Numbered from the stretch's first letter, positions 6,740 through 14,026 are shown. The stretch: DNA of 64,000 nt from Peptoniphilus rachelemmaiella (GCF_943169845.1 NZ_CALPBW010000005.1:54355-118354); one strand, 5' to 3'. Notes: generated by a model not told the origin, from the letters alone. Program-made: numbers and translations.

Positions 6740-7537
6740 ATGAAAAAAATATTGCTCCCGTTACTCTTATCAATCACCTTGATCACCGCATGTTCAAACC
6801 AAGAAGTAGCAAAGAACGATGCTGCTTCGAATGCGCCCGCCAAATCAGCTGCAGCTCACGAGAAGATTGATGAAAAAAAACTTCAAGAATTTTACGAAGG
6901 CTACAATGAAAATAGTTCCATTTCTGCTACTTACGATATAGAAAAGATGGCAATCAATCATACCGTGTTTAACATCGACGGAGCTCACCCCACTTTCACT
7001 ACCAAGTTTTTAGATGCTGCGTTTAATGAGGCAAAGCTATTAAAAGAAAATGTTTCTCCCAACTTTACGCTGTATTTTTATTTCGAAGACGATTCTGAAA
7101 CGCCGTTCCTTGTGGTTAAGCAAGACAAAATTATTTCCAAAACCGTCGATTTTGAAGAGGTTGTCAACTATGAGACGAATTTTGCTTCTTTCGACATGAA
7201 AAACTTCGAATTCCTTGATGGAAAATATGGAAAGAAAATCTTGGCCATTACCATGGACTACGTAAATAAAACAGACCAGCCGCAAAACCCTTGGTTAAAC
7301 TTTGCTACTGCCATTAAGGGCGAGCAAGAAACGGATGCTACTGTCGACTTACTAAATGGGGCGAATGGCTTATTCCCTGATGATTATAAGCCCGAAGCGG
7401 TCAAAATGGGCGAAACTCAAGTAAAGCCTAACACGCCGGTTGAAGTTGTCGTTGGTTTCCAACTGAACGATCCTTCGGCCAATGTCTATCTAAGGTCCAT
7501 GTTCGGCAATGACTTTGAAAAGTTGATCGAACAATAG
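6740..7537 (+). CDS. Lipoprotein with DUF5067-type domain
   Basis: 265 residues behind AAGGAGG. The N-terminus is a lipoprotein signal with the lipobox ITAC, cysteine at 18, followed by a Ser/Ala/Asn-rich linker. The C-terminal half (residues about 150-265), with ILAITMDYVNKTDQPQNPW, a central DLLNG and a late GFQLNDPSANVYL, resembles DUF5067, a secreted beta-sandwich domain. It should be anchored on the outer face of the membrane. Phage-borne surface lipoproteins in this genomic slot, such as Ltp of TP-J34, can block DNA entry of related phages; this protein is a different family, so that role is a guess. Confidence 0.75.
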   Translation: MKKILLPLLLSITLITACSNQEVAKNDAASNAPAKSAAAHEKIDEKKLQEFYEGYNENSSISATYDIEKMAINHTVFNIDGAHPTFTTKFLDAAFNEAKLLKENVSPNFTLYFYFEDDSETPFLVVKQDKIISKTVDFEEVVNYETNFASFDMKNFEFLDGKYGKKILAITMDYVNKTDQPQNPWLNFATAIKGEQETDATVDLLNGANGLFPDDYKPEAVKMGETQVKPNTPVEVVVGFQLNDPSANVYLRSMFGNDFEKLIEQ

Positions 7538-7609
7538 CCTGGATTAGGAAGATAACTAGGCCCTACCTTCGTTCTCAGGGTAAGAACTCGCGATAATTAT
7601 GAGGCTATC

Positions 7610-7641
7610 TTATTCCAATTTATTTCGATTTATTGGAATAA
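7610..7641. repeat. Perfect inverted repeat upstream of candidate RNA A
   Basis: TTATTCCAAT and ATTGGAATAA (10-bp arms, 12-base loop) end 4 bases before the -35 box of candidate RNA A. It may be a regulator site or an end signal for the lipoprotein transcript; no T-run follows. Confidence 0.55.
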
Positions 7642-7645
7642 AGAA

Positions 7646-7673
7646 TTGACAACTCGTCAAGGATTGTTACAAT
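7646..7673 (+). promoter_or_regulatory. Promoter of candidate RNA A
   Basis: TTGACA (7646-7651), 16-bp spacer, TACAAT (7668-7673), close to consensus. A dyad TTGAC-N5-GTCAA (7646-7660) covers the -35 box and a dyad TTGT-T-ACAA (7664-7672) covers the -10 box, so the promoter looks regulated. Confidence 0.7.
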
Positions 7674-7679
7674 TATTTT

Positions 7680-7765
7680 AAGAGGGAAACCTCTGAAACT
7701 GATATCAATCCTTGGAAGTAGCTCCCCCACCATACGGGGACGGGCAAAACCAAGGATTTTTTGCT
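7680..7765 (+). ncRNA. Candidate small RNA A upstream of the Abi_2 gene
   Basis: About 80 bases with a near-consensus promoter and an intrinsic terminator and no open frame with a ribosome site. It starts with AGAGG-GAAA-CCTCT, a hairpin with a GNRA tetraloop, then a closing stem AATCCTTGG (7707-7715) with CCAAGGATT (7750-7758) ending in a T-run. Inside that stem a second one pairs GCTC/GGGC and CCC/GGG. Conserved RNAs have been reported next to abiF-type genes (the abiF RNA motif), so this may be a member or a relative; I cannot compare it to the model here. Confidence 0.62.
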
Positions 7766-7831
7766 TTAAAGAAAAACGAACCCGACAATACCGGTAGATA
7801 GAAAAACACATTAATAAATTCGTAAAACTGC

Positions 7832-7860
7832 TTGCAAAAACAAAACCTAGAATGTAAAAT
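7832..7860 (+). promoter_or_regulatory. Promoter of candidate RNA B / Abi_2 gene
   Basis: TTGCAA (7832-7837), 17-bp spacer, TAAAAT (7855-7860). Transcription would begin near 7867, 78 bases before the abi start codon. Confidence 0.6.
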
Positions 7861-7865
7861 GAGGA

Positions 7866-7943
7866 TAGAGATTAGCAGTAAGTATCCCAAGGGAACTTGC
7901 TTGCGGAAAAGGCCCTCCATTCTAGTAGTGGAGGACCTTTTTT
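7866..7943 (+). ncRNA. Candidate small RNA B or attenuator leader of the Abi_2 gene
   Basis: After the promoter come two hairpins. The first (about 7876-7905) pairs GTAAGT with ACTTGC around TCC/GGA. The second is a terminator: AAGGCCCTCCA and TGGAGGACCTT pair at 10 of 11 positions and run into seven T residues. The ATG of the abi gene follows directly, and its only ribosome site, TGGAGG, is inside the 3' arm. Thus either the RNA ends here and little abi mRNA is made, or the read-through mRNA has its site sequestered. Confidence 0.6.
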
Positions 7944-7944
7944 T

Positions 7945-8886
7945 ATGAAACCTTTTAAAACGTTAAGCGAACAAATTGATATTTTGAGAGAACGTGAACT
8001 CATAATCACAGACGAAGAAAAAACCGCCAATTACATTTTGCACAATAACTATTACAATCTTATTAACTGCTACAGTAAGTACTTCTTTGAGAAAAAGGAC
8101 TTCTATCAACAAGGCACGACATTTGATCATATTGTTGCTGTGCACCACTTCGATAAGAATCTAAAATCAACACTATTTAAATTCATTATAGATGCGGAAA
8201 AAACCTTTAAATCAATATTTGCGTACCGTTATAGCGAATTTTATAGGGATATTCCATTTCCCTACCTTGACATTAACCACTACGAGGACAAGCAAAAACT
8301 GAATGCCTCTAAAAATATCTCGCAACTATCTAATATTATTCTAAAACAGTCTAGAAATCGTGATAACTCAATTTCCCACTATGTAAGCGAACACCATGAT
8401 GTCCCTATGTGGGTTCTGGTTAACAATCTAACCTTTGGCCAGACTTCAAAACTCTATTCAATTATGACTATGTCTCTTCGAAATACGATATCCAAAGATC
8501 ACAGCTATTTTTTGAAAGAAAACTGCAAAAATCAGGCCGCTATTCTCCAGGCCGATCAGCTTGAATCTTATTTAATAAACATTGTAGAATTGAGGAACAT
8601 CATTGCCCATAATAACAAAGTAATTGACTACAAATGCATTAAGAACAATAGATTCAACCGTTATTTGCATGCCCCCTATAACATTGATCAACGTGCACCT
8701 AGAAACGATGTTTATAATGCCTTTCTCACTATGCAATGTTTTTTAACCCCAAATGAATTTACGCAATTAAATAATGCGATCGTGAAGCGTTTTAATAAAC
8801 TCAGACGCCACATCGATCTCAACGCCTACAAAAGAATCTGTGACGACTTAGGCTTCCCCGAGCAGTTAGAGAAATTACAACAGTAG
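7945..8886 (+). CDS. Abi_2 family (AbiD/AbiF-type) HEPN abortive infection protein
   Basis: 313 residues starting MKPFKTLSEQIDILRERELI. The order of motifs is that of Abi_2: N-terminal LSEQIDILRERELI, a middle helix (FDKNLKSTLFKFIIDAEKTF, residues 69-88), VPMWVLVNNLTFGQTSKLYS at 153-172, and a C-terminal RNIIAH (R217-H222), the R-x4-H motif of HEPN ribonucleases. In lactococci these proteins stop phage growth by killing or arresting the infected cell; AbiF-type proteins have been connected to an upstream structured RNA and to the ancestry of Cas13. Start chosen at 7945; the frame is open 48 bases upstream but without a site. Family assignment is firm, RNA dependence here is inferred. Confidence 0.9.
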   Translation: MKPFKTLSEQIDILRERELIITDEEKTANYILHNNYYNLINCYSKYFFEKKDFYQQGTTFDHIVAVHHFDKNLKSTLFKFIIDAEKTFKSIFAYRYSEFYRDIPFPYLDINHYEDKQKLNASKNISQLSNIILKQSRNRDNSISHYVSEHHDVPMWVLVNNLTFGQTSKLYSIMTMSLRNTISKDHSYFLKENCKNQAAILQADQLESYLINIVELRNIIAHNNKVIDYKCIKNNRFNRYLHAPYNIDQRAPRNDVYNAFLTMQCFLTPNEFTQLNNAIVKRFNKLRRHIDLNAYKRICDDLGFPEQLEKLQQ

Positions 8887-9031
8887 CAGTTAACTAGAAA
8901 TAAAAAAGCCCCTACCCTGCTGCAACAGGGTATAGCTGCATCGGCAATTATCAAACCGCGATATTCAATTTGAATGAATGTACTCTCCATTTTCGTGTTT
9001 ACAAATCGAAGTCTCATGGTACAATCATATT
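8887..9031. other. Intergenic region with hairpins and a promoter
   Basis: Contains a 7-bp hairpin TACCCTG/CAGGGTA (8913-8932) that on the minus strand is followed after GGGGC by six T residues, a 13-bp dyad ATTCAA-T-TTGAAT (8963-8975), and a promoter TTTACA (8998-9003), 16 bp, extended -10 TGGTACAAT (hexamer 9020-9025) for the next small RNA. No protein-coding frame is supported. Confidence 0.5.
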
Positions 9032-9094
9032 AACAATGTGACTGGACAGGGTTTCTGTCCGACCATGAAGGCTTCCGGTGCGGAAGCCTTTTTG
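9032..9094 (+). ncRNA. Candidate small RNA C downstream of the Abi_2 gene
   Basis: About 62 bases with its own extended -10 promoter. Hairpin 1 is GGACAG-GGTTT-CTGTCC (9044-9060); hairpin 2 is a strong terminator, AAGGCTTCC-GGTGC-GGAAGCCTT with five T residues (9068-9093). No ribosome site or open frame. Target and role unknown. Confidence 0.6.
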
Positions 9095-9119
9095 TGTTAC
9101 GTAGAGAAACAGACGTCTA

Positions 9120-9139
9120 ACTGAAAATGCCTTTTCAGT
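9120..9139. other. Hairpin ACTGAAAA/TTTTCAGT
   Basis: Eight-base-pair stem with loop TGCC between small RNA C and the immA leader hairpin. No T-run; role unknown. Confidence 0.4.
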
Positions 9140-9179
9140 GATTTAACATGAGCCTAGTTAACGTCAAATAGCCATATTA

Positions 9180-9232
9180 AGGATAGAGTCACCTCTTCCC
9201 TGTTTTAACAGGTGAGGTGCTATCCTATTATT
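9180..9232 (+). terminator. Long three-segment hairpin before immA
   Basis: AGGATAG pairs with CTATCCT (7 bp), CACCTC with GAGGTG (6 bp) and CCTGTT with AACAGG (6 bp, 2-base loop), together 19 pairs with small bulges, then ATTATTTTT. It ends 40 bases before the immA start. It could be the terminator of a further RNA or an attenuator controlling immA and int. Confidence 0.6.
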
Positions 9233-9272
9233 TTTCACGTCTTTAAGAACAAACGTTTTGAAAGGTGACCTT

Positions 9273-9791
9273 ATGACGCAAGAAACCATCGAGCAGCTGG
9301 CAGCCAATCTGCTACTTTCAACAGAACACCCCCTGCACTTCCCCACCGACTTGAAAAAAGTCGCAAAAAAACTGAATGCCTCCATCGTTAAAAGCAATCT
9401 TCGCGGTGAAAGTGGCTACATTCTTCAATACAAAAATCACTTCCTCATCTGCATCGACACGGAAAACCACCGCGTAACCCACAATCGCTTCACAATTGCA
9501 CACGAACTGTCCCACATAGCATTGGGCCACCTCGACAAACGGAAGCACATCCCTTATGCGCAAAAAGAGCAAGAAGCCAATGATATGGCCGGGGCCCTAC
9601 TCATGCCCTTTCATTTCATGGTCGCTTACAGAGACTATGAAACCCGCATATTGTCAGGGTTCATGGCCGTAAGCGAGCAGGCCATGGACATTCGCAGGAA
9701 ACAAATTATCAAAGATCACCACTATCACACCGCTGTCCAACGTAACTACTACCAAGATAACCTCACTCGTGATATACGTGGCGGTGTCTAA
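9273..9791 (+). CDS. immA: ImmA/IrrE-family metalloprotease
   Basis: 172 residues from ATG 9273 behind AAAGGTGA. The zinc site HELSH lies at residues 77-81 (NRFTIAHELSHIALGHLDKR), with a later QEANDMAGALLMP that supplies the third ligand region, the standard ImmA pattern. In ICEBs1 and related phages ImmA cuts the repressor ImmR and so triggers excision genes. A repressor of ImmR build is encoded at 4,612, but more than 4 kb of cargo separates them. The integrase follows after 15 bases, so both are probably one transcript. Confidence 0.9.
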   Translation: MTQETIEQLAANLLLSTEHPLHFPTDLKKVAKKLNASIVKSNLRGESGYILQYKNHFLICIDTENHRVTHNRFTIAHELSHIALGHLDKRKHIPYAQKEQEANDMAGALLMPFHFMVAYRDYETRILSGFMAVSEQAMDIRRKQIIKDHHYHTAVQRNYYQDNLTRDIRGGV

Positions 9792-9806
9792 GAAAGGAGA
9801 ATCATT

Positions 9807-10901
9807 ATGGCAAGAGGCTATGGCGAAGGCACCTGGAGAAAACTCGCATCCGGAAATTGGCAGCTGACCATAAGCGTCGGTACAAACGCCAAAGGTGAAC
9901 GTGTACGTATAAGCGGTACAGGCAAAACGAAGAAAGAAGCTCGCGAACAAGTTAATATCAAGTTGAAGGCATTTAATGGTTTTGACGGATCAAATATAAC
10001 TGTCGCGGAATGGGCTGAAATATGGCTCGAAGAGTACAAACGCCCGAATATAAACAGCACCACTTACCTCACCTACGAACACCAGCTGCGCAACCACTTC
10101 ATTGAACCGTTGGGCGATTATCGCGTAAAGGATCTTACGACCATCCAATTACAAACCCACATCAATACAATCGATAAAAAACACTCCCGCGCCTTGGCCC
10201 GGGCAATCAAGTCTAGAATCACCTCTTGCTTGAAAAAAGCAGTGGACATTGGCCTTATCGACAAAAACCCGGCAATAGGAACCGAACTCTCCAAAACAAG
10301 AACCGTCACCGTTCGCGCCCTCACCCGAGAGGAACAAGACAAACTTGTCGAACGATGCCGCCGGGAAGAATATGCCAACCTCATTTTATTCCTGCTCACC
10401 ACCGGCCTACGCATCGGCGAAGCGACGGGACTTACCTGGGACAACGTCGACTTTAAAAACCGTACCCTCGCCGTCGCCCAAATCATGGTAGAAGAACATG
10501 GAAATCCCCGCTTGCAACCCTACCCAAAAACAGACAACAGCGTTCGTACTGTTCCCCTTTCAGATGATGCCTATGCTATAATAAAAGAAAGAGAACGAAA
10601 CAACGACCCGGAAAACAACGTCTTGAACCTCGTCTTCTACTCGTCGACATTCAACTTCAGGACCCTCTCAAACTTTAGGCGATACTTTGATCGACTGGTT
10701 GAGGAAGCCGGCATCGAACGCAAGCTGACACCACACATGCTGCGCCACACCTTCGCAACGCGCCTCATTGAGCAAGGCGCCAACATTAAAGCCGTCTCTC
10801 AGTTATTGGGCCATGCAAAAGTGACCACCACCCTAAACATCTACACTGAAGTCTTCGACGATGAAAAGATTGATGTGATAGATACGTATAGCATCTTATA
10901 A
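9807..10901 (+). CDS. int: Phage tyrosine integrase
   Basis: 364 residues behind AAAGGAG. An N-terminal arm-binding AP2-like part (residues 1-55, GTWRKLASGNWQLTISVGTN), a SAM-like core-binding domain (60-165) and a catalytic domain with R202, H310, R313, H336 and the nucleophile Y346 (LRIGEATGL; HMLRHTFATRL; LGHAKVTTTLNIY). All residues needed for strand exchange are present. It should recombine the element with the chromosome at an attachment site, normally next to this gene. Last gene of the element. Confidence 0.95.
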   Translation: MARGYGEGTWRKLASGNWQLTISVGTNAKGERVRISGTGKTKKEAREQVNIKLKAFNGFDGSNITVAEWAEIWLEEYKRPNINSTTYLTYEHQLRNHFIEPLGDYRVKDLTTIQLQTHINTIDKKHSRALARAIKSRITSCLKKAVDIGLIDKNPAIGTELSKTRTVTVRALTREEQDKLVERCRREEYANLILFLLTTGLRIGEATGLTWDNVDFKNRTLAVAQIMVEEHGNPRLQPYPKTDNSVRTVPLSDDAYAIIKERERNNDPENNVLNLVFYSSTFNFRTLSNFRRYFDRLVEEAGIERKLTPHMLRHTFATRLIEQGANIKAVSQLLGHAKVTTTLNIYTEVFDDEKIDVIDTYSIL

Positions 10902-11066
10902 TTTGGCGCACGAATGGCGTAAAAATATCTGTAACCCGCATGGTTATCGCGTTACATTAGACATTTCAAGTTCAATGTCTGATCCGCTTTAGGCGTTTTT
11001 TTCATAACAAATTAACAGCAATTTTCATCCGAACATTTATGAATTTCTCATGGAAAGGACTCTGAT
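10902..11066. other. Junction region after integrase
   Basis: Holds an inverted repeat TGTAAC...GTTACA (10930-10956) and a hairpin AGACATT/AATGTCT (10959-10980, 8-base loop), then a GCG-T7 run near 10997 that may terminate the int transcript. The integrase core site is probably here, but no tRNA or duplicated gene end can be recognised, so the attachment site is not called. Confidence 0.4.
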
Positions 11067-11756
11067 TTGAAAAGAAAATTTCTATCTATTTTGCTGGCCG
11101 CGTCCATGCTGATAGGCTTTGTTCCGCAATCGGCAAATGCCCGTGATGCCAGACTTTGGGTCGAAGGTCGTTATATTACAGGCGATGTGTCACCTTTTAT
11201 TCATAAAGACCGAACGCTGGTTCCTCTGCGCCAAGTTGCTGAAGCTTTGGGGCTTGATATTCAGTGGAAAGCGCAGGAGCGTCAAGTTCTTATTAAAATC
11301 AATGATAAGGATTACATCTTCTTCCCCGGTGAGGCCTATTATCGTGCCGGGGATGCAAAAGTAGCTATGGACACGGAGACCATGATTCGTAATGACCGTA
11401 CCTTCCTACCCCTTCGCGTCATTGCTGAAGCCATGGGTAAACCGGTATCTTGGGATCAGACAACCTATACGGCCATTGTTGGGACGGGTTATCGTCCCGA
11501 AGTGTCCTCGAACAATTCAAATATAACTGAAACTATCGTGCAAAAAAAGCCTGTTTCACCAATTGTACAAAGCAATAACAAAGCACAGGCAATAGGTGCC
11601 CCACAGGGAAAAGGACATATACGCGGAAATAGAAATTCTCGTATCTACCACCTTCCCCAGGATGCAAGCTACCACAAAATCTCACCAAGAAATACTATTC
11701 TATTTGAAAGTGAAGCTCAGGCCCAGGCAGCCGGCTACAGACGCGCGAAAAGATAA
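11067..11756 (+). CDS. Secreted stalk-domain protein (copper amine oxidase N-terminal-like)
   Basis: 229 residues from a TTG at 11067 behind GGAAAGGA; signal peptide with FLSILLAASMLIGFVPQSANA. Two repeats of the copper-amine-oxidase N-terminal (stalk) domain follow (PFIHKDRTLVPLRQVAEALG; IRNDRTFLPLRVIAEAMG), covering residues about 30-140. A linker leads to a short C-terminal domain, GNRNSRIYHLPQDASYHKIS to EAQAQAAGYRRAKR, like the tail module of secreted nucleases (Ada-type fold), but its metal-binding cysteines are not evident. Likely extracellular; ligand unknown. First gene outside the phage. Confidence 0.8.
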   Translation: MKRKFLSILLAASMLIGFVPQSANARDARLWVEGRYITGDVSPFIHKDRTLVPLRQVAEALGLDIQWKAQERQVLIKINDKDYIFFPGEAYYRAGDAKVAMDTETMIRNDRTFLPLRVIAEAMGKPVSWDQTTYTAIVGTGYRPEVSSNNSNITETIVQKKPVSPIVQSNNKAQAIGAPQGKGHIRGNRNSRIYHLPQDASYHKISPRNTILFESEAQAQAAGYRRAKR

Positions 11757-11774
11757 GGTCTATGTACAGATAGT

Positions 11775-11807
11775 AGAAGCCGTTGGTTATAGTGACCAAC
11801 GGCTTTT
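11775..11807 (+). terminator. Terminator of the stalk-domain gene
   Basis: AGCCGTTGGT and ACCAACGGCT form a perfect 10-bp stem followed by TTTTA. Confidence 0.85.
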
Positions 11808-12161
11808 TATTTTGATGACATATGCGTGCAAACTTCCTAAAGTCTTGCATCGTCCCGTAGGCTTTAAGTTCATTTTATTTTTGTAATGGCTGCAAACCCA
11901 TGGTATTGAGTGTCGTTTACACTTTCGGTTTTGCTTTCATCCCAATTAATTTAGAAGAAAATATAGAAACGGCATTTATCTCTGTTTTATGAAATCTCAA
12001 TTTCCCCAAGCTCATTGCTATTCGAAAACTTCTTGGATATACTTTTAGCGACAAGTACATTTGTTTTAAAATCCAGAGAACGCCATTTATTTCACCCACG
12101 GCGACTTGACTAAATTATAAATGTGAAAGAATGGAAAAATTCGCAGTTTAGGAGGAGTACT
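11808..12161. other. Intergenic region, no supported gene
   Basis: A 60-codon minus-strand open frame (11917-12099) has no ribosome site and no recognisable similarity, and is not called. A weak -10 (TATAAA at 12116-12121) and the AGGAGGAG site of the next gene lie at the right end. Confidence 0.4.
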
Positions 12162-13679
12162 ATGAAGTTTGGCGTAAGGAAGCCCAGCTTGAAAAAAAGC
12201 TTTAAAGCCAGAACGACCGGCAGGTTGAAACGCTCTGTAAAAAAAGCACTTATTCCCGGTTACGGAAAAAAAGGCATGGGTTACATAAAGAATCCAAAAA
12301 AGGCTGTTTATAACAAAGTCTACAATAAAACGACCGTAGATTTACTAAAACCCATTAAACCGGTGAGCTCACCAAAGAAGAAGAAAGCGAAGCAACCGAA
12401 AAAAACAAAGTTTCATTACAGTGCAACAAAACCCGAAACCGTAAAGCAGGGATTGGAAAACGAAGGCGACTCTCCGGATCAATATTTGACACGGCCACCA
12501 CGTCGGTGGTTAAAATTTATCGCGATAATTCTGGGACTTGCTTCATGGGGTGCCTTATTCGGTGGACATCCGAACATTTTCCTCGGCGTTCTCTACGGCA
12601 TTCTTGCTTACGCCGCATATCAAAAATCGAAGCCTCGAATAAATATTCTATCTAAGCCGAAAACTGAAGCGGTTACACAAACGAAAAGCCCCGTTATCGA
12701 CGACAAAAAAGCAGTCGATGTCTTACCGACTTCTGCTCCCAAAGTTCCCGATACAGACAATGCTGCAATTGCTCCCACCAAAGACAATATGGATGTGCGA
12801 AACTTACGTGAACTTGTCCCTCCGAATGTATTTGATCTGCTCTGGTTTATTAATGGCCCGTATAGAAATATAGAACGAGAAACACAAACCTTCGACAATG
12901 GCTTCTACTCTTTCGAAATCAGTTTTCAATCTGAACCTTCTGCTATTAATGTGCATTTACCCATTGTTGAGGGAACACAAGATCAAAAAATAGGCTATTA
13001 CCCGGCTTACGACAAGCTTACTGCCGTAGAGCGTTTTATCTATTTAAAATGGCTTCAAGACATATCTCAGCCCATCGACATTTCATACGTTTTTATTTTT
13101 TATTACGGTTTGGAGCGCTTTTTATTTACTGAAAAAATTGAGCAAGCCGTAGAAATGATTTTTGAACTTAAAAAATATCATTCCGAGAATAACTCTTTTA
13201 ATAGCTATTCCAACGATGCCATTTTAATTGCCGCTATGATGGCAAAAAGACCCGATTGGATAGCACGTTTAAATCTGCGAAATTTGAGCATACCACTTTA
13301 TGCCACAATAAAAGGTGCCGTTACGAAATGTTTCACCACCCATGAAATAATATTGTTTGCTAAAAAAGTTGGGTGGACGAATCCACGCTATATTAAAAAT
13401 GAACCTCAAAAATTTGAAGCCAATCTTTCTCGTTGTTTAAAAGAACAGTTTGGAATAAATCAATTTATCATTCAAGAGGAGCAGTATAAGGAAGTAACTG
13501 ACTCCATAACGATATTCCTTGCTAATTATTCTTTATCTCAAGAAAGTCGGTTTTCAGAACTTCCCGATATCCTAAGCCATCCGGATATTCAAAGCGCACT
13601 CTATGGTCTTCTTCAGGAAGCCCACGAAAAAACCAAATTGCAGCTTCGCGAAGAGAGAAAGATGAAAACCGCCGAGTAA
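12162..13679 (+). CDS. TerB N-terminal (TerB_N) domain protein with basic N-terminus
   Basis: 505 residues from ATG 12162 behind TAGGAGGAG. Residues 1-70 are strongly basic (KARTTGRLKRSVKKALIPGY, KNPKKAVYNKVYNK), a form seen in several Firmicutes accessory proteins. A hydrophobic stretch at about 130-155 (LKFIAIILGLASWGALFGGH) may anchor it. The TerB_N region starts near residue 260; its signature is YPAYDKLTAVERFIYLKWLQ and IDISYVFIFYYGLERFLFTE. TerB_N occurs with tellurite-resistance-like and defence proteins; no TerB or helicase partner is next to it here. Function unknown. Confidence 0.75.
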   Translation: MKFGVRKPSLKKSFKARTTGRLKRSVKKALIPGYGKKGMGYIKNPKKAVYNKVYNKTTVDLLKPIKPVSSPKKKKAKQPKKTKFHYSATKPETVKQGLENEGDSPDQYLTRPPRRWLKFIAIILGLASWGALFGGHPNIFLGVLYGILAYAAYQKSKPRINILSKPKTEAVTQTKSPVIDDKKAVDVLPTSAPKVPDTDNAAIAPTKDNMDVRNLRELVPPNVFDLLWFINGPYRNIERETQTFDNGFYSFEISFQSEPSAINVHLPIVEGTQDQKIGYYPAYDKLTAVERFIYLKWLQDISQPIDISYVFIFYYGLERFLFTEKIEQAVEMIFELKKYHSENNSFNSYSNDAILIAAMMAKRPDWIARLNLRNLSIPLYATIKGAVTKCFTTHEIILFAKKVGWTNPRYIKNEPQKFEANLSRCLKEQFGINQFIIQEEQYKEVTDSITIFLANYSLSQESRFSELPDILSHPDIQSALYGLLQEAHEKTKLQLREERKMKTAE

Positions 13680-13701
13680 ACAGATTTTTTAGTGCCAATG
13701 A

Positions 13702-13738
13702 AAAAACGTCTAAGGATTCACACGCCCCAGACGTTTTT
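13702..13738 (+). terminator. Terminator after the TerB_N gene
   Basis: AAAAAACGTCT and AGACGTTTTTT form an 11-bp stem with a 17-base loop, ending in a run of seven T residues. Confidence 0.8.
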
Positions 13739-13833
13739 TTACTTTATTTCCTTGCAACTGTACATTTTGATCCTTGCTTCCTCTTCTGCCCTCTCTTAGA
13801 AAACGAAGGATTCAGAAAAGCTCTTTTGCCTTT

Positions 13834-14010
13834 TTAAAGCATAATGATCATTTCTCCCCTTTTCAATCTTTCATCTTGCTCAGCAACGATTTTCATGTAT
13901 TTATCTTTTAAGTCTTTCGGTGTATCTTCTTTCAAGACTATGTATTTATAGCCGTGCTCAGTCTTCGCTCTTTTCTCGGTTAAATAGGGATAAAATTTGG
14001 GCTCCATCAT
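13834..14010 (-). CDS. Small hypothetical protein (58 aa)
   Basis: An open frame MMEPKFYPYLTEKRAKTEHG onward ends IIML at 13834, with AAAGGA upstream of ATG 14010. It is charged and probably helical. It follows the ADP-ribosylglycohydrolase gene on the same strand after 16 bases, so the two are likely one operon. No family recognised. Confidence 0.68.
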   Translation of the reverse strand: MMEPKFYPYLTEKRAKTEHGYKYIVLKEDTPKDLKDKYMKIVAEQDERLKRGEMIIML

Positions 14011-14026
14011 TGTATTGCGTCCTTTT

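Larger units (their letters stand above)
1..10990. mobile_element. Right part of an integrated temperate phage (or phage-like element)
   Basis: A leftward early block and a rightward lysogeny block meet at a divergent regulator pair near 4,450-4,610, and a tyrosine integrase lies at the right edge, after which gene content becomes chromosomal. Lin1244/DUF4373-type, Gp157 and ImmA-type genes are typical of siphophages and related integrative elements of Firmicutes. The structural and lysis genes would lie left of base 1. I could not find the attachment core; the right boundary is placed just after the integrase, where two nested inverted repeats lie (10,930-10,956 and 10,959-10,980). An integrative conjugative element is less likely, because the early genes are phage types. 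Confidence 0.85.

Noticed and set aside
7620..7920. Two overlapping minus-strand frames (63 and 71 codons) upstream of the abi gene
   Set aside because: They are antisense to the well-formed promoter-hairpin-terminator units, have no ribosome sites and contain cysteine/phenylalanine-rich nonsense composition.
10930..10980. Possible tRNA or tmRNA end as the integration target
   Set aside because: The inverted repeats do not form an acceptor/T-arm and no CCA-like end or T-loop is present.
11917..12099. 60-codon minus-strand open frame between accessory genes
   Set aside because: No ribosome site, no recognisable family, and composition like non-coding DNA.
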